Below, one piece after another: positions 47,101 through 58,802 of a DNA stretch of 64,000 nt (position 1 is its first letter; the number at the start of each line of letters is the position of its first letter). Source of the DNA: Rhynchonema sp. JSB1_4 (lineage: Eukaryota > Nematoda > Chromadorea > Monhysterida > Xyalidae); NCBI GenBank assembly GCA_030248065.1, contig JASAMV010000318.1, positions 19,094 through 83,093 on the forward strand, written 5' to 3'. The translations under genes were made by a program, and so were the position numbers. Below the pieces are notes generated by a model that did no database searches, had not been told where the DNA came from, and was given only the letters and a program-made list of their open reading frames with translations.

Positions 47101-50100
47101 AAGCATTGACTCATTTAGTCCTCGTCTATTAACAATGTATACATACAGTACATGTATGCTATTTAGTGGGTTTCGTGACCACGAGGCAATGCTTTAGTGC
47201 TCATACACCATGTACCAGCAAAAATATGGACACGACCAAGGAACGTGCACCGGTGCACACAGTATTCCTTCTGGTCTTGCACATTCGCTTGAAGATACCA
47301 CCTTTATCCGACTCAAATTTTCTCAGGAATCCAGTAACGCCAACATTTTACTGTTTCTCACTTTAGTTTGTGAGAACTTGGCTTCATGAACGAGCACTGA
47401 ACTACTGTATGTGACTATTATCACAATCATATCCCCAAATCTATGAGTGATGCGCGCTGTTTTCGAAGCTTGAAGTAGGTATAACTGCATAGTGTTTGGC
47501 ATCATTTATCTGCAAAACTTATTTTGCGGTCATCATCATCTGAACTGGCTAACAGATGTTTTCAGGGGCTTTTCGAGGTTTAGGTGTCCCTAGTTTCTTT
47601 TAAGTTACATCACGGTATTTTCAGAGGCTTTTCCGTGAATTAACGCCAACGCTAATTCTGCAAACTAAGTTTTAAAGAGCTTTTCTGTTTGGTTGGTTGG
47701 GCAATGAAAGTGTCTCAAATCTTGCATGCATGTGTACCGTAGCTAATTTTATCTGTTGCTTTTGTTCATAGGGCTTTTTTGTTTTGCCCTGTGGTGTGAA
47801 TTGTCTGGAATAAATATAAGTTGAACAGTGCAACGGCCAAGTTTCCCGAGTCAGAACAACATTCTTCAAGTTGGAGTATAGAGTAGCATCTTGCTTGCTA
47901 CAGTATACTGACAGTAACACACCTCCGCATGAAGACAACTTCGGCATAATGTTGCCATGCTCAACAGCGCTGACCACACAATATAAACGCTCATAAAGCA
48001 CATAACGTCAAATACAGATAGAAAACTTTGAATGGTCAAAATAGATGCAGCTACACAATATACATATGTATACATACATAAGATGTTTGTCCCATCGATG
48101 TCTCATGAATATGTCGAGCAATCTGTTGCCCAAAATTGGGCCTGCGGTCAAAATGCAGAGCTCCAAAAAACAGCAAAGTCTCCTTTTGTAACATGGACAG
48201 AGTGCGTTATGTCTGGCCACGAGCTGGACAAGGAATGCGGTTGCCGTGTGTGATATAGAACTTGTCAAACCACGTGCAAGTCATCAAATCCGGAAACCGG
48301 AAACCGGATGATTGTGAAAGCACTTTCCGGCTGCCGGAAAACGGAAACCGGAAAATAAAAACCGGATTCCGGAAACCGGAAAGCGGATTTCATTTTTTTG
48401 AGATTTGAATTCCGGAAACCGGATTCCGGAAACCGGATGATTGTGAAAGCGGCCTAACTTTTGTTGCTGTTTGCGTTTTCATGCCATGTTACGTATCAGT
48501 ATGAATACTAAAAATTTTTGTTAGCCCGAGCGGTGCACAATCTACGATGACGACGAAACATTTCCGAACCTACGATCACACTTTTGTGATCTTCCGATTG
48601 TTGATAATTCACAAGCCTGAACTTTCTTTCAGAAAGCGTATGTTTCAAAAGCCAATCGAGTTTGATACCGGCATTACTTCGTTGGATTTGGCCCTGTACA
48701 CGTTTGTGAATCGAACCATCGAAGAAGACCAACAGCAAGGCTCGGGTCTGATTTGAAAAGCCACCTGAACTAATTGACAATTCGTTTTTATTGAAGAACT
48801 TTCTTAATTTTGCATTTTAGCAGATTTCTGGGATTCGTACCGTTGGGGCACCTACGAAGAGCTGGCAGACCTGGTGAAAACATCGGCTGAAAATGATAAC
48901 ATGGACGAGAAAACATTGCGTTCGTTTATATTAAACTATTTTGGGTTAAATTCACGTTGGTGTGTTATTGAAATCCAAAATAATCCGTTACAGATTAAAG
49001 AAATTCCAGATGATCTGATCACGAACACGATTGACATAATCCATGGCGCAATTAGCAGTCGTGTTGAGTCGTACGAAATGGGCGCACTCGATGCTAAGAT
49101 TGAAATGTACAGGAAAGCACATGATGCTGCCAAACCTGATGTTGATACTACCAGTGAAGGTAGGGGTGTGAAAATTGATTGACATTTTCATTGTTTTTTG
49201 TTATTGCAGTTGTATCAATATTGCTTTACAAACTTGCTTCTGACAGTCTAATGCATATGCACTGATGATGTCTCGATGCACCACCCGTCTGTGAAACATG
49301 TGCAATGCAAAACTGCGCAACAGTCTCTACAGGAATTGGCCTTTTGCAGCGCCCGAAACCGCTGCGCCGCAAGCGACAAATTCGGTTGTTGAAACATCAA
49401 CCGATCAGCAAAAGAAACAACAACAAGAACCCTCAACTGCAACGGGTGAAACATCAGTCAGTCAGACAATTGATGACGATCCAGCCAATCACGACGCCGA
49501 GCTGTTGAAACGATTGGAAGAGAATCAGAAAGTGGGCGCGAAAACGCTGGATTTGAAGCGACAAATGGTTGGTTTGGGAGTTTTTCATCTTCATCCAGAT
49601 AATGTGAACCATCAGCCTGGAATTTTTGTGTGTAAAGTAAAACTACGCCAACACGAGCCCGATTTCGGAGCTGGCAAAATGGTGAAACATTCAGACGTGA
49701 CTGCTGATTTGGGAAACGTTACACGTTGTGGAATACAACGTGGAGCATGATGATTTTCTCTTTCTTTGCGTTTTGCAAGTTCATCACCTCCGAAATCGGG
49801 CTCGTGTTGGCGTAGTTTGCCTATAAAGGCAGTCTACCGGAGGTTGTCACTCAGCCCCCGAATACCGTAACCCACTGCAAGCAAGATCGTTGCGAGACCC
49901 GTGCTGATCGCTGCTTATCGGCACGTGTATTAGCGGCAGCAAGCTGGAAATTGCCATCGTGCGCGTCGATCACCAAAACATCGAAATGTTGGTTGGTGTT
50001 GGCGCTAACACGCAAAACATAGATAAAAAACAAAATGGTCTCGACACGATCCTTGCAGATCAAAATTACGGTGGGTTACGGTATTCGGGGGCTGAGTGAC

Positions 50101-51408
50101 AACCTCCCGTAGACTGCCTTTACCTGGTTATGAGAACAAGTTGCCGCGGTTGAAATAACAACATTATGTTCGAACAGTTTCGACAACAGTTTCGTTTCAA
50201 CATCATGTCTCGACGTGATAGACAAAATTCGAAACAAATTTGCGTGACCAAGATAGAGGTCATACCCAATCATCTCTACCGAAATCATCAATTTTGGTTC
50301 CCTAATTTGCAGCTAGCCAATCTGCTAGTGACCGAGAGCGATGTCCAGCTGGATGATGCTACAGACGACGTACAATTGGACGAACAGGATGACAAAGCGG
50401 ATTACGTGGACAATCCCGATTATGTGCCAGAAGAGGGCGACACAACAAATGGCACTGGCGATGAGGAGTTCGATATCTTGTTGGAGGTAGGTGACTGAGT
50501 GGGAATATGGTGGATAGCTTGTCATGTTGCAAAACACAACATTTTGGGCAATATCCAGGTTTAGCGCACTTTCTCATTTTCTTCGTTTGAACTGCATTAC
50601 TTGACTCAGTTGGCGTGGCACACCTGGCCCAAATTTTTTCTTATGCCAACAAACACCTTTCCCTGCCATCAAAACTTGTGCGATCACCCTGCCACAAAAT
50701 AAGGCGCATCCCAAATAAACGTTGGCCAACTCCACCTCCGCCGCTCAAACTCACATCATCATGTCATGCGTGAGTGACCATTCTGCTACAACTGCACATC
50801 ACGATGAGCTGTTATTGGCTCTGATTATGCCCGTCCGTCTGTGCAAACAGGACGAAACCGGCACGTCTCTGCGCACAGAGTGGAAAGTGCGATTGTAACT
50901 GTGAAAAAAGGAAGCTGCTGAAATGTTTTTTGCACAGAAAACCACCGACTCCGAACTGACGGGTGAAACATCGACGCACGAAAGTGATGATGATGATGAC
51001 GTGGTTGAGGTGGTGTCGAACACGGATGAAGGTGGGGGCACCACTGATGATGGTTGGTGAAATCCAAGCACCTCTTTTGGGCACCAGTACGGTTGACGCC
51101 CGAAGTCCTATCCTTGCTTTTGAGCGTTGCTCGCAGCGCAAAATGATATTCAATACACAGCTCGGCGGCTGCCTCTGCCCTGTTGTTATCATAGCAGACT
51201 TATTATATCGATTGCAACTGTTTGTTTTCCGTTGCTCTGCGGGCGGGTGTTGGATAGATTTTTGGGTCACAGTGAATCTTTTGTTTCCGTTCCAGACAAC
51301 GACCACAATGTTGAAGAAGATTCGGAATCGGGTCCTGGTTTGAAACGGGCGCGCATTGCACCTGAAAATCAGGGCGATGACGATGTGATTACGCTGGATT
51401 CAGATTAA
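44153..51408 (+). CDS. DAXX-like histone chaperone, arm B copy
   Basis: Second copy, 490 residues. Exons: 44153-44252, 45576-45712, 46037-46203, 48633-48745, 48824-49159, 49350-49567, 50313-50486, 50938-51052, 51296-51408, all phase-consistent. In-frame differences from arm A: exon 2 is 18 bases shorter (SDSDGTCPDVLD against SDSDGTLAPQPVVTDVLD), exon 6 is one codon shorter in the glutamine run, and exon 7 is two codons shorter (NGTGDEEFD against NGTGSGDEELD). The histone-binding motifs, acidic tracts and C-terminal DDDVITLDSD are kept. Three introns have grown by transposon insertion: intron 1 (44299-45370), intron 3 (46364-48454) and intron 6 (49826-50128). It could still be functional if these introns are spliced. 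Confidence 0.75.
44299..45370. mobile_element. 1.07 kb fold-back element in DAXX intron 1, arm B only
   Basis: The two halves are inverted copies of each other over about 500 bases: the left end AAGGTGCTGGTCAACAACCC matches the complement of the right end GGGTTGTTGACCAGCAGCTT. The opposite-strand translations of the halves share stretches such as DNDRLAHVVRII/HNDRLAHVVRII, which reflects the DNA palindrome rather than a protein. Arm A shows the empty site (GCGTCCTAAAAGTGCATG). Flanking TTAAAG/TTTAAAG may be the target duplication. Confidence 0.85.
46364..48454. mobile_element. 2.1 kb element with CCGGTTTCCGG arms, DAXX intron 3
   Basis: Ends GGCCGCTTTCACAATCATCC and the complement GGATGATTGTGAAAGCGGCC, with TA adjacent to both ends. 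Arm A carries the empty site CTGTTCCTTACTTTTG. Arms of about 200 bases are made of CCGGTTTCCGGAATCCGG steps in inverted orientation. The 1.7 kb core has only short open frames (up to about 124 codons on the minus strand) without a recognisable transposase. A second copy in opposite orientation is at 53448-55596. Family unassigned. Confidence 0.85.
49826..50128. mobile_element. Miniature element with AGGCAGTCTACGGGAGG ends, DAXX intron 6
   Basis: Inverted ends: AAAGGCAGTCTACCGGAGG...CCCCCGAATACCGTAACCC and GGGTTACGGTATTCGGGGG...CCTCCCGTAGACTGCCTTT. It is present in arm B and in the third DAXX fragment (about 52405-52705), but absent from arm A. A copy in the spacer is split by later insertions (33872-33938 and 36432-36503). 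Confidence 0.8.
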
Positions 51409-51884
51409 ACATTTATCGCTTTTTTGCTTTTCTTGTTTGCTTCGTAAAAAGAAGTCCTGTATTTCTGCTTATTGTTTCTTGTAGCAACTATTTCCACCTG
51501 GTGTTGTTCTTGCTAGGCCGTTACTTTCTTTTTTTCTGTTGTCTGTCGGGCTCTGGTAGCCTGGTTTTCTTGCTCTTTGTTATTGCATCTTGTAGCTTCG
51601 TTGTCTCGTATTATTGTGGTGCATCTACGCTGGTATTATTGTTGGGGACGTCGGAAATATGCAAAATCAAATAAAAAATATTCAGTAACAGCATGAGAGC
51701 AAAATCGGTTTCTATTTTTAACAACACGTGATACGCTTTGACAGAAAACAGGATCGCGAGAAAAATTGTAAACACTTCAGCAAAAAACAGCAAGCGATAT
51801 CATTTTTGTTTACCAACCGTGCCTACATATTTTGAAATCAATACTTCATTTCCAAAAGCAGAGATGCATGCACTTCGTAATTAA

Positions 51885-53447
51885 GAAAAAATTCTGGGCC
51901 AGGTGTGCCACGCCAACTGAGTCAAGTAATGCAGTTCAAACGAAAGAAAATGAGAAAGTGCGCTAAACCTGATATTGCCCAAAATGTTGTGTTTTGCAAC
52001 ATGACAAGCTATCCACCATATTCCCACTCGGTCACCTACCTCCAACAAGATATCGAACTCCTCATCACCAGTGCCATTTGTTGTGTCGCCCTCTTCTGGC
52101 ACATAATCGGGATTGTCCACGTAATCCGCTTTGTCATCCTGTTCGTCTAATTGTACGTCGTCTGTAGCATCATCCAGCTGGACATCGCTCTCGGTCACTA
52201 GCAGATTGGCTAGCTGCAAATTAGGGAACCAAAATTGATGATTTCGGTAGAGATGATTGGGTATGACCTCTATCTTGGTCACGCAATTCTTTCGAATTTT
52301 GTCTATCACGTCGAGACATGATGTTGAAACGAAACTGTTCTCGAAACTGTTCGAACATAATGTTGTTATTTCAACCGCGGCAACTTGTTCTCATAACCAG
52401 GTAAAGGCAGTCTACGGGAGGTTGCCACACAGCCCCCGAATACCGTAACCCACCGTAATTTTGATCTGCAAGGATCGTGTCGAGACCATTTTGTTTTTTA
52501 TCTATGCTTTCTCGTGTCAGCGCCAACACCAACCAACATTTCGATGTTTTGGTGATCGACGCGCACGATGGCAATTTCCAGCTTGCTGCCGCTAATACAC
52601 GTGCCGAAAAGCAGCGATCAGCACGGGTCTCGCAACGATCTTGCTTGCAGTGGGTTACGGTATTCGGGGGCTGAGTGACAACCTCCGGTAGACTGCCTTT
52701 ATAGGCAAACTACGCCAACACCGAGCCCGATTTCGGAGTTGTTTAACTTGCAAATCGAAAAGAAAGAGAAAATCATAATGCTAAACGTTCTATTCCACAA
52801 CGTTTAACGTTTCCCAAACCATCCCCGTCCGATGTTTCCCATTTTGCCAGCTCCGAAATCGGGCTCGTGTTGGCGTAGCTTTACTTTACACACAAAAATT
52901 CCAGGCTGATGGTTCACATTATCTGGATGAAGATGAAAAACTCCCAAACCAACCATTTGTCGCTTCAAATCCAGCGTTTTCGCGCCCACTTTCTGATTCT
53001 CTTCCAATCGTTTCACAGCTCGGCGTCGTGATTGGCTGGATCGTCATCCACTGTCTGACTGACTGATGTTTCACCCGTTGCAGTTGAGGGTTCTTGTTGT
53101 TGTTTCTTTTTGCTGATCGGTTGATGTTCCAACCCGATTTGTCGCTTGCGGCGCAGCGGTTTCGGGCGCTGCAAAAGGCCAATTCCTGTAAGACCGTTGC
53201 GCAGTTTTGCATTGCACATGTTTCACAGACGGGTGGTGCATCGAGACATCATCAGTGCCGCTATGCATTGAGCTGTCAAAGCCAGTTCTAGGATATAGAT
53301 ACAACTGCAATAACAAACAATGAAATGTACAATCAATTTTCACACCCCTACCTTCACTGGTAGTATCAACATCAGGTTTGGCACATCATGCTTTCCTGTA
53401 CATTTCAATCTTAGCATCGAAGCGCCCATTTGTCACTCACACGACTA
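51885..53447 (-). pseudogene. Third, partial DAXX-like copy, inverted next to arm B
   Basis: Reverse-complementary to arm B from about 50643 back to about 49085: it holds exon 7, exon 6 and the 3' end of exon 5. Exon 6 has lost bases, including one at the segment encoding LLKRL (TTTCACAGC against TTTCAACAGC), which breaks the frame, and there are other small deletions nearby. It shares the arm B-specific miniature element and the arm B form NGTGDEEFD, so it derives from arm B rather than arm A. The fragment ends exactly at the left end of the 2.1 kb element. Confidence 0.85.
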
Positions 53448-55596
53448 GGCCGCTTTCACAATCATCCGGTTTCCGGAATCCGGTTTCCGGTTTCCGGAAT
53501 TCAAATCTCAAAAAAATGAAATCCGGTTTCCGGTTTCCGGAATCCGGTTTTTATTTTCCGGTTTCCGGTTTCCGTTTTCCGGCAGCCGGAAAGTGCTTTC
53601 ACAATCATCCGGTTTCCGGTTTCCGGATTTGATAACTTGCACGCGGTTTGACAAGTTCTATATCACACACGGCAACCGCATTCCTTGTCCAGCTGGTGGC
53701 CAGACATAACGCACTCTGTGCATGTTACAAAAGGAGACTTTGCTGTTTTTTGGAGCTCTGCATTTTGACCGCAGGCCCAATTTTGGGCAACAGATTGCTC
53801 GACATATTCTTGAGACATCGATGGGACAAACATCTTATGTATACATACATATGTATATTGTGTAGCTGCATCTATTTTGACCATTCAAAGTTTTCTATCT
53901 GTATTTGACGTTATGTGCTTTATGAGCGTTTATATTGTGTGGTCAGCGCTGTTGAGCATGGCAACATTATGCCGAAGTTGTCTTCATGCAGAGGTGTGTT
54001 ACTGTCAGTATACTGTAGCAAGCAAGATGCTACTCTATACTCCAACTTGAAGGATGTTGTTCTGACTCGGGAAACTTGGCCGTTGCACTGTTCAACTTAT
54101 ATTTATTCCAGACAATTCACACCACAGGGCAAAACAAAAAAAAGCCCTATCAACAAAAGCAACAGATAAAATTAGCTACTGTACACATGCATGCAAGATT
54201 TGAGACACTTTCATTGCCCAACCAACCAAACAGAAAAGCTCTTGAAAACTTAGTTTGCAGAATTAGCGTTGGCGTTAATTCACGGAAAAGCCTCTGAAAA
54301 TACCGTGATGTAACTTAAAAGAAACTAGCGACACCTAAATATCGAAAAGCCCCTGAAAACATCTGTTAGCCAGTTCAGATGATGATGACCGCAAAATAAG
54401 TTTTGCAGATAAATGATGCCAAACGCTATGCAGTTATACCTACTTCAAGCTTCGAAAACAGCGCGCATCACTCATAGATTTGGGGATATGATTGTGATAA
54501 TAGTCACATACAGTAGTTCAGATGACTGCTCGTTCATGAAGCCAAGTTCTCACAAAGTAAAAGTGAGAAACAGTAAAATGTTAACGTTACTGGATTCCTG
54601 AGAAAATTTGAGTCGGATAAAGGCGCTTTTATCACATAAGCAAGCAACGAATTACAAGCGATCGCGCAACCGCCAGCAATGGGCATGATAACAACACAGA
54701 AATCTAACTGACGTTGTGCAATGTATGTGCAATGACAGCTTGCGCTTGGTAATGTGGTTTGCTCAGAAACAATCGCCAGCTACGGCACGCTTCAAAATGA
54801 GTAACAATTTTTCAGATCTTCACAAAAAAGAGAGTGTAATCTGCTTTCTGTCAATGTCGATTGACATCCTACGACTGTTCATACGAAATCCAGTTTGTCA
54901 GAAACAGAAAGCAGGTGCTGTGCAGTAAAATGCTCAATGGCCCTGGTTTCAGACAAAATTTGTGTCCGGGAAGACTACTTTTAGGTCACCTCATAGGAAC
55001 AAACGAGTGTGCCAGATCGAGAAGTAAAGATTCTTTGGTTGTGTTACGTGGTATAGCGGTATGGTATGGTACCACCAACTCAGCGCAGGAACAACTACAC
55101 ATCAGCACATGAACATGCGCGATGTGTTCCTGATCTTCAAAGTTCTTTTGGGTCTGAAAGCGTGGCTGTTGGCCTTTCTCAGCGCCATTTATTCAATATA
55201 TTTACGCCACGTTGCAAACCTTCTGAAAATACCGCTAGAATGCATCAATACATCAGTTATATTCGTTAATATTATAAGCATATAATTTACTTGTGTGCAG
55301 ACACGAACAACAAGTCATCACACAAGCAAACGTGTCCATCCCATGACGTCCACAACCCATTATGCACCCAAAACCGGATAAAAAATTAGAACCGGTTCTA
55401 AATGGCCTTTTCCGGTTTCCGGTCGCCGGAAAACGGATTTGATTTAGGGCGAAAACCGGAAACCGGAAACCGGATGATTGTGAAAGCAACTTCCGGAAAC
55501 CGGAAGCCGGAAAAAACATTTAGGGAAACCGGATTTGAAGCCAATTCCGGAAACCGGAAACCGGATTCCGGAAACCGGATGATTGTGAAAGCGGCC
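53448..55596. mobile_element. 2.1 kb CCGGTTTCCGG-armed element, second copy
   Basis: Same element as 46364-48454 in opposite orientation, with the same GGCCGCTTTCACAATCATCC ends and closely similar core. Flanks are CGACTA on the left and ATAGAT on the right. The left flank lies inside a DAXX exon 5 fragment; the right flank does not clearly continue that exon. Confidence 0.85.
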
Positions 55597-55690
55597 ATAG
55601 ATGTACTGCGCCACCTTTAAGTTCCGGCCCCCATGCCGGGCTCAAACAGCTGCAGTCAAACTCACAGCCAAACGTGTTGGGTAAATTTTT

Positions 55691-55967
55691 TTGATATTGG
55701 TCGCACAATGACTATATAAGAATTGGTCAAATTTTTTTCCTGAATCGTAAAGAGGGAAAGTGACGGGGCAATGACGTTGCGTTGCGTGATCGCACACAGA
55801 GTATGTAGTGAAGAGAATGTTTCAGACCTGCGGCAACGTGGTTGATCTGCTAGATAGTTTTTAGCTCAAAATGTTTTGTCACAAATACAAGTAGCATAGT
55901 GGTTAAGGTTGAACCTGAAGATCAGGGTAGATGAATTCTGATTTAGTCATTGTGCGACCAATATCAA
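55691..55967. mobile_element. Miniature element with TTGATATTGGTCGC ends, second copy
   Basis: Near-identical to 4944-5221, with perfect inverted ends TTGATATTGGTCGCACAATG and the complement. The interior again contains GTAGCATAGTGGTTAAGG. It lies at or just beyond the 3' end of the TMEM272-like gene and may have removed or replaced its tail. Confidence 0.85.
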
Positions 55968-56129
55968 CATTGGTGATCGGAATTGCATGTGCGATTTTTT
56001 CAGCAAGTGAAGCAAAGCTGGTCCGATCCCATCAGACCAGATAGTTTGACTTTGACCAACATTAATCGGTCGGCGCTGAACATTCACGTCTAATCTAATT
56101 GGCTGCGCAATTCCAATCGGATTGGTCAT

Positions 56130-58802
56130 TTGCATTCCAAGCCAGAATTCTTTCTGTGTTATGAATTCTTCAGCAGAGGCACCAATCCGTCCAAATTGAC
56201 AAATTTGTCAGAACCTACCACAAATCAACCACCCAACGGCGAAGATTGCCGACAAAACATTGACCAGCAGCATCACTCGATAAACGTGGTATTCCTCGGT
56301 CTGCAACGAAAAAGTTTGATAGCTTTCTGTTGGAAAGTTTATAGTTTTAGAAAATATTGATATTAAATTTACCGAATTGACCATTTTCAACAGCAGCGCC
56401 ACTCTCAGTCCGCCCCACAGGATCGCGTGAATGATATTGCCCATACCTGAGTGCAGATGAAATATATTTTTGACGGATTTTTATTTCCCTCTGTCTTTTG
56501 CAGCAAATTTGACAAAAAGTGGTAGCATCGTAGTGCAAGATTTGTCATGGTTGACTAACCCTGTCTTGCCTGGATCTTGTTACCTTCAACGCGTATTGCG
56601 AGATTTGTGTATAGTCCAGCCACGTGCTCATGAGACGACTCTTTTTAAAGCTTGCTTGGCCAAATTAAAAAATGCGCCGGTTACACGGGTTTTCGCAAAC
56701 AAAAGAAAGAAATTGGGCCGAGAGACATGATGACAAGTTCCAGCTGGCTGACCTCAATTTGTTGTTGTTCAGCAACGTTGTTCAACACACAAATGTTTTG
56801 GGAGTCACAAGGGAATTTACGCACCGAGGTGGAGAGCGTGTTTTTTAAAAAAATACATGCGTTTCTTTCATTTCCGAAATACGTGGAACAGGAACGTTAT
56901 TGAATCCGTTCAAGTCAACTTCAAAATAAGTCGTCTCATGAGTTCGTGGCTTGACTATACTTGTGTGCCACTGACTTCCATCAATTATGTCGAAATTAGT
57001 CAAGATGATTATTAGCACAGTCGTCAACTCTTCTCATCAACTATCGTGAATCAGTTCTTAATTTTATTTCTTATTTCATGTAGCATTTCTTAGTGCTTTT
57101 AATTTAGGGCTGCTTCACTTGACGACGAGAGTTGACAACTTGAGTTGACGACTGTACCATAGCCCGAATAGTAATTTTACAAACAACAACATGTGTAACT
57201 GACCAGTGACCACCATCCAGGGCGGTATACTACCTCGTGCGGGACAGTCATGCCAATAAATAATGGCGATCACAACCAGCGGGATGGACACTGCAATCTG
57301 CAGCACTGCTGAGATTACGGTCAAGACTGAAAGTTGTGGAGGGAGATATTGCACGCTGGTCTAATGTGCTTCTGATATTTCACGTGCCAGCCAACAAATG
57401 GCCACTTGGATCTAAATCAGCGCTTACTGGCTTGGCATTGCGGTTTTCGGCCAACGATTCCTGCAAATAAAGCGGCAGTAAATTCTTCAATTTTTCAAAT
57501 TTGTAATGTCCACGATAAATAAATACAATAAACAAAAAAGAGAGAAAACTCACCAAATTCCGACGGCGTGACACTGGCGCTGGATGACATTGAATCCCGG
57601 TGACTTGGAATCGACGAACCACCCAGCGACTCGCGAAGTTTGCGTGTGGCAAATGCGGCCGCGGACACGCTGAAAGGGCAGTATTTGAATTTCGACAAAG
57701 TGGAGAACTCCGATATCTATATAGCTACTCAAAGTTTATGCCATACCGTGACTTGCCACTTTTCGCTGCTTTGTTCGTCGGTTTATCAGGCGGCAGGTCA
57801 ACGTCATCCATTTGCGTGTCACGTGCGACGAACGCCGACACCGACCGACCCTGCTGACCCGTCGCATGTTGCCGTTGCTGATGATCTTGCACAACCGTGC
57901 TCGGATCTGCTTCATTGTTGTCAGCACCACCGTTTTCCATTTGTTGTTCCAGGTACCTGTTTATTTCATTGACGTGTCCTATTAAAATATCATATGCAGA
58001 CCTAAACCTACATTATTACATGTGACGATACAAGATGGCGCTTATTTCGTCGACGCTTGCGTGCTTCGTGCAATTCGCGTCCTGGCGCCGCGCGACTCCT
58101 ATTTATTTTCAAGAGAATCCCGTGCAAAGTATCAGCGTATGCCGATGACTAACAGCGCGGCCACAAAATCAGCTGTTGGTATATTGTGTTCCAAACCAAC
58201 ACACTGGTACAGTACAGTAGGTACTACATTATGACGTACAGCTCTGACCTTCGTCAACAGAAAGTTTGGCTGTGTTTGCAACAATCGTGCACGGACGGCA
58301 TTCGTATAAGGGCTCCACCAGATAGACCCGAAACCCGAACGAAGCATAAATTTTTTCTGTGTCCATGCTTCGGGTTTTGAAAAAAAAACCCGAAACCCGA
58401 AACACGAAGCATGATAATCGAAAATGTTTCGACTGACTGTATAAATTGTTCACGTCAGCTACAAGTGGCAAGACCAAAATATATTCGATTATCATGCTTT
58501 GTGTTTCGGGTTTTTTTTCAAAACCCGAAACCCGAAACATGGACATAGAAAAAAAATCATGTTTCGGGTTTCGGGTTCCGGGTCTATCTGGTGGAGCCTT
58601 AAGTCAGTTATACAGCGTCATTCAAGCTAACTTAGCGTCACCGAACATACCATATTCCAACATGGGTTTCAGCAGCCCGCGACTTGGCCGTGCGAGATCG
58701 ACTGACACTTGATTTGGCCGATTTACTGCCCGTTGCTTTCGAAGCGTGACTATGATGCTTTTTGGCGCTCTTTTTGGCCGATTTTGGTCCTTCGCTCATC
58801 AT
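56130..58802 (-). CDS. TMEM272-like multi-pass membrane protein
   Basis: Predicted four-helix membrane protein of unknown function. Phase-consistent exons, minus strand: 58651-58802, 57747-57956, 57554-57669, 57428-57460, 57204-57326, 56373-56446, 56219-56300, then a last exon starting near 56153 or 56149. A long basic/serine-rich cytoplasmic N-terminus (MMSEGPKSAKKSAKKHHSH) precedes the first membrane segment LTVISAVLQIAVSIPLVVIA. The following IIYWHDCPARGSIPPWMVVT fits the family signature of a helix ending in YxxDCP then a second helix. Two more hydrophobic segments follow (IIHAILWGGLRVALLL and VMLLVNVLSAIFAVGWLICG). The 33-base exon 4 is symmetric (phase 1-1) and could be skipped. The C-terminus is unresolved: one acceptor gives a short tail and stop, another continues toward the transposon at 55967. 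Confidence 0.65.
56603..56970. mobile_element. Miniature element with GTATAGTC...ATGAGACGACT ends
   Basis: Left GTATAGTCCAGCCACGTGCT and right complement (AGTCGTCTCATGAGTTCGTG...) are inverted. Inside is a degraded copy of the element at 21554-21777. It sits between TMEM272-like exons 5 and 6, that is, inside an intron. Confidence 0.75.
57017..57156. mobile_element. Tiny inverted-repeat element with ACAGTCGTCAACTC ends
   Basis: ACAGTCGTCAACTC at the left and GAGTTGACGACTGT at the right bound about 140 bases in an intron of the TMEM272-like gene. An extra GACGACGAGAGTTGACAAC precedes the right end. Confidence 0.6.
58309..58600. mobile_element. Element with CCCGAAA arms
   Basis: Ends GGGCTCCACCAGATAGACCC and the complement GGGTCTATCTGGTGGAGCC, next to TA/TTA. 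Arms are runs of CCCGAAACCCGAA and its complement GGGTTTCGGGTTT around a short core with GATAATCGAA/TTCGATTATC. It lies in intron 1 of the TMEM272-like gene. Confidence 0.8.

Larger units (their letters stand above)
39649..51883 (+). repeat. Arm B of the large palindrome
   Basis: Inverted copy of arm A. It begins within the intron before syntaxin exon 4 and ends at GCAGAGATGCATGCACTTCG. It is longer than arm A because of the insertions at 44299-45370, 46364-48454 and 49826-50128. All traced exons and splice sites of SDHAF2 and the DAXX-like gene are preserved. Confidence 0.9.
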
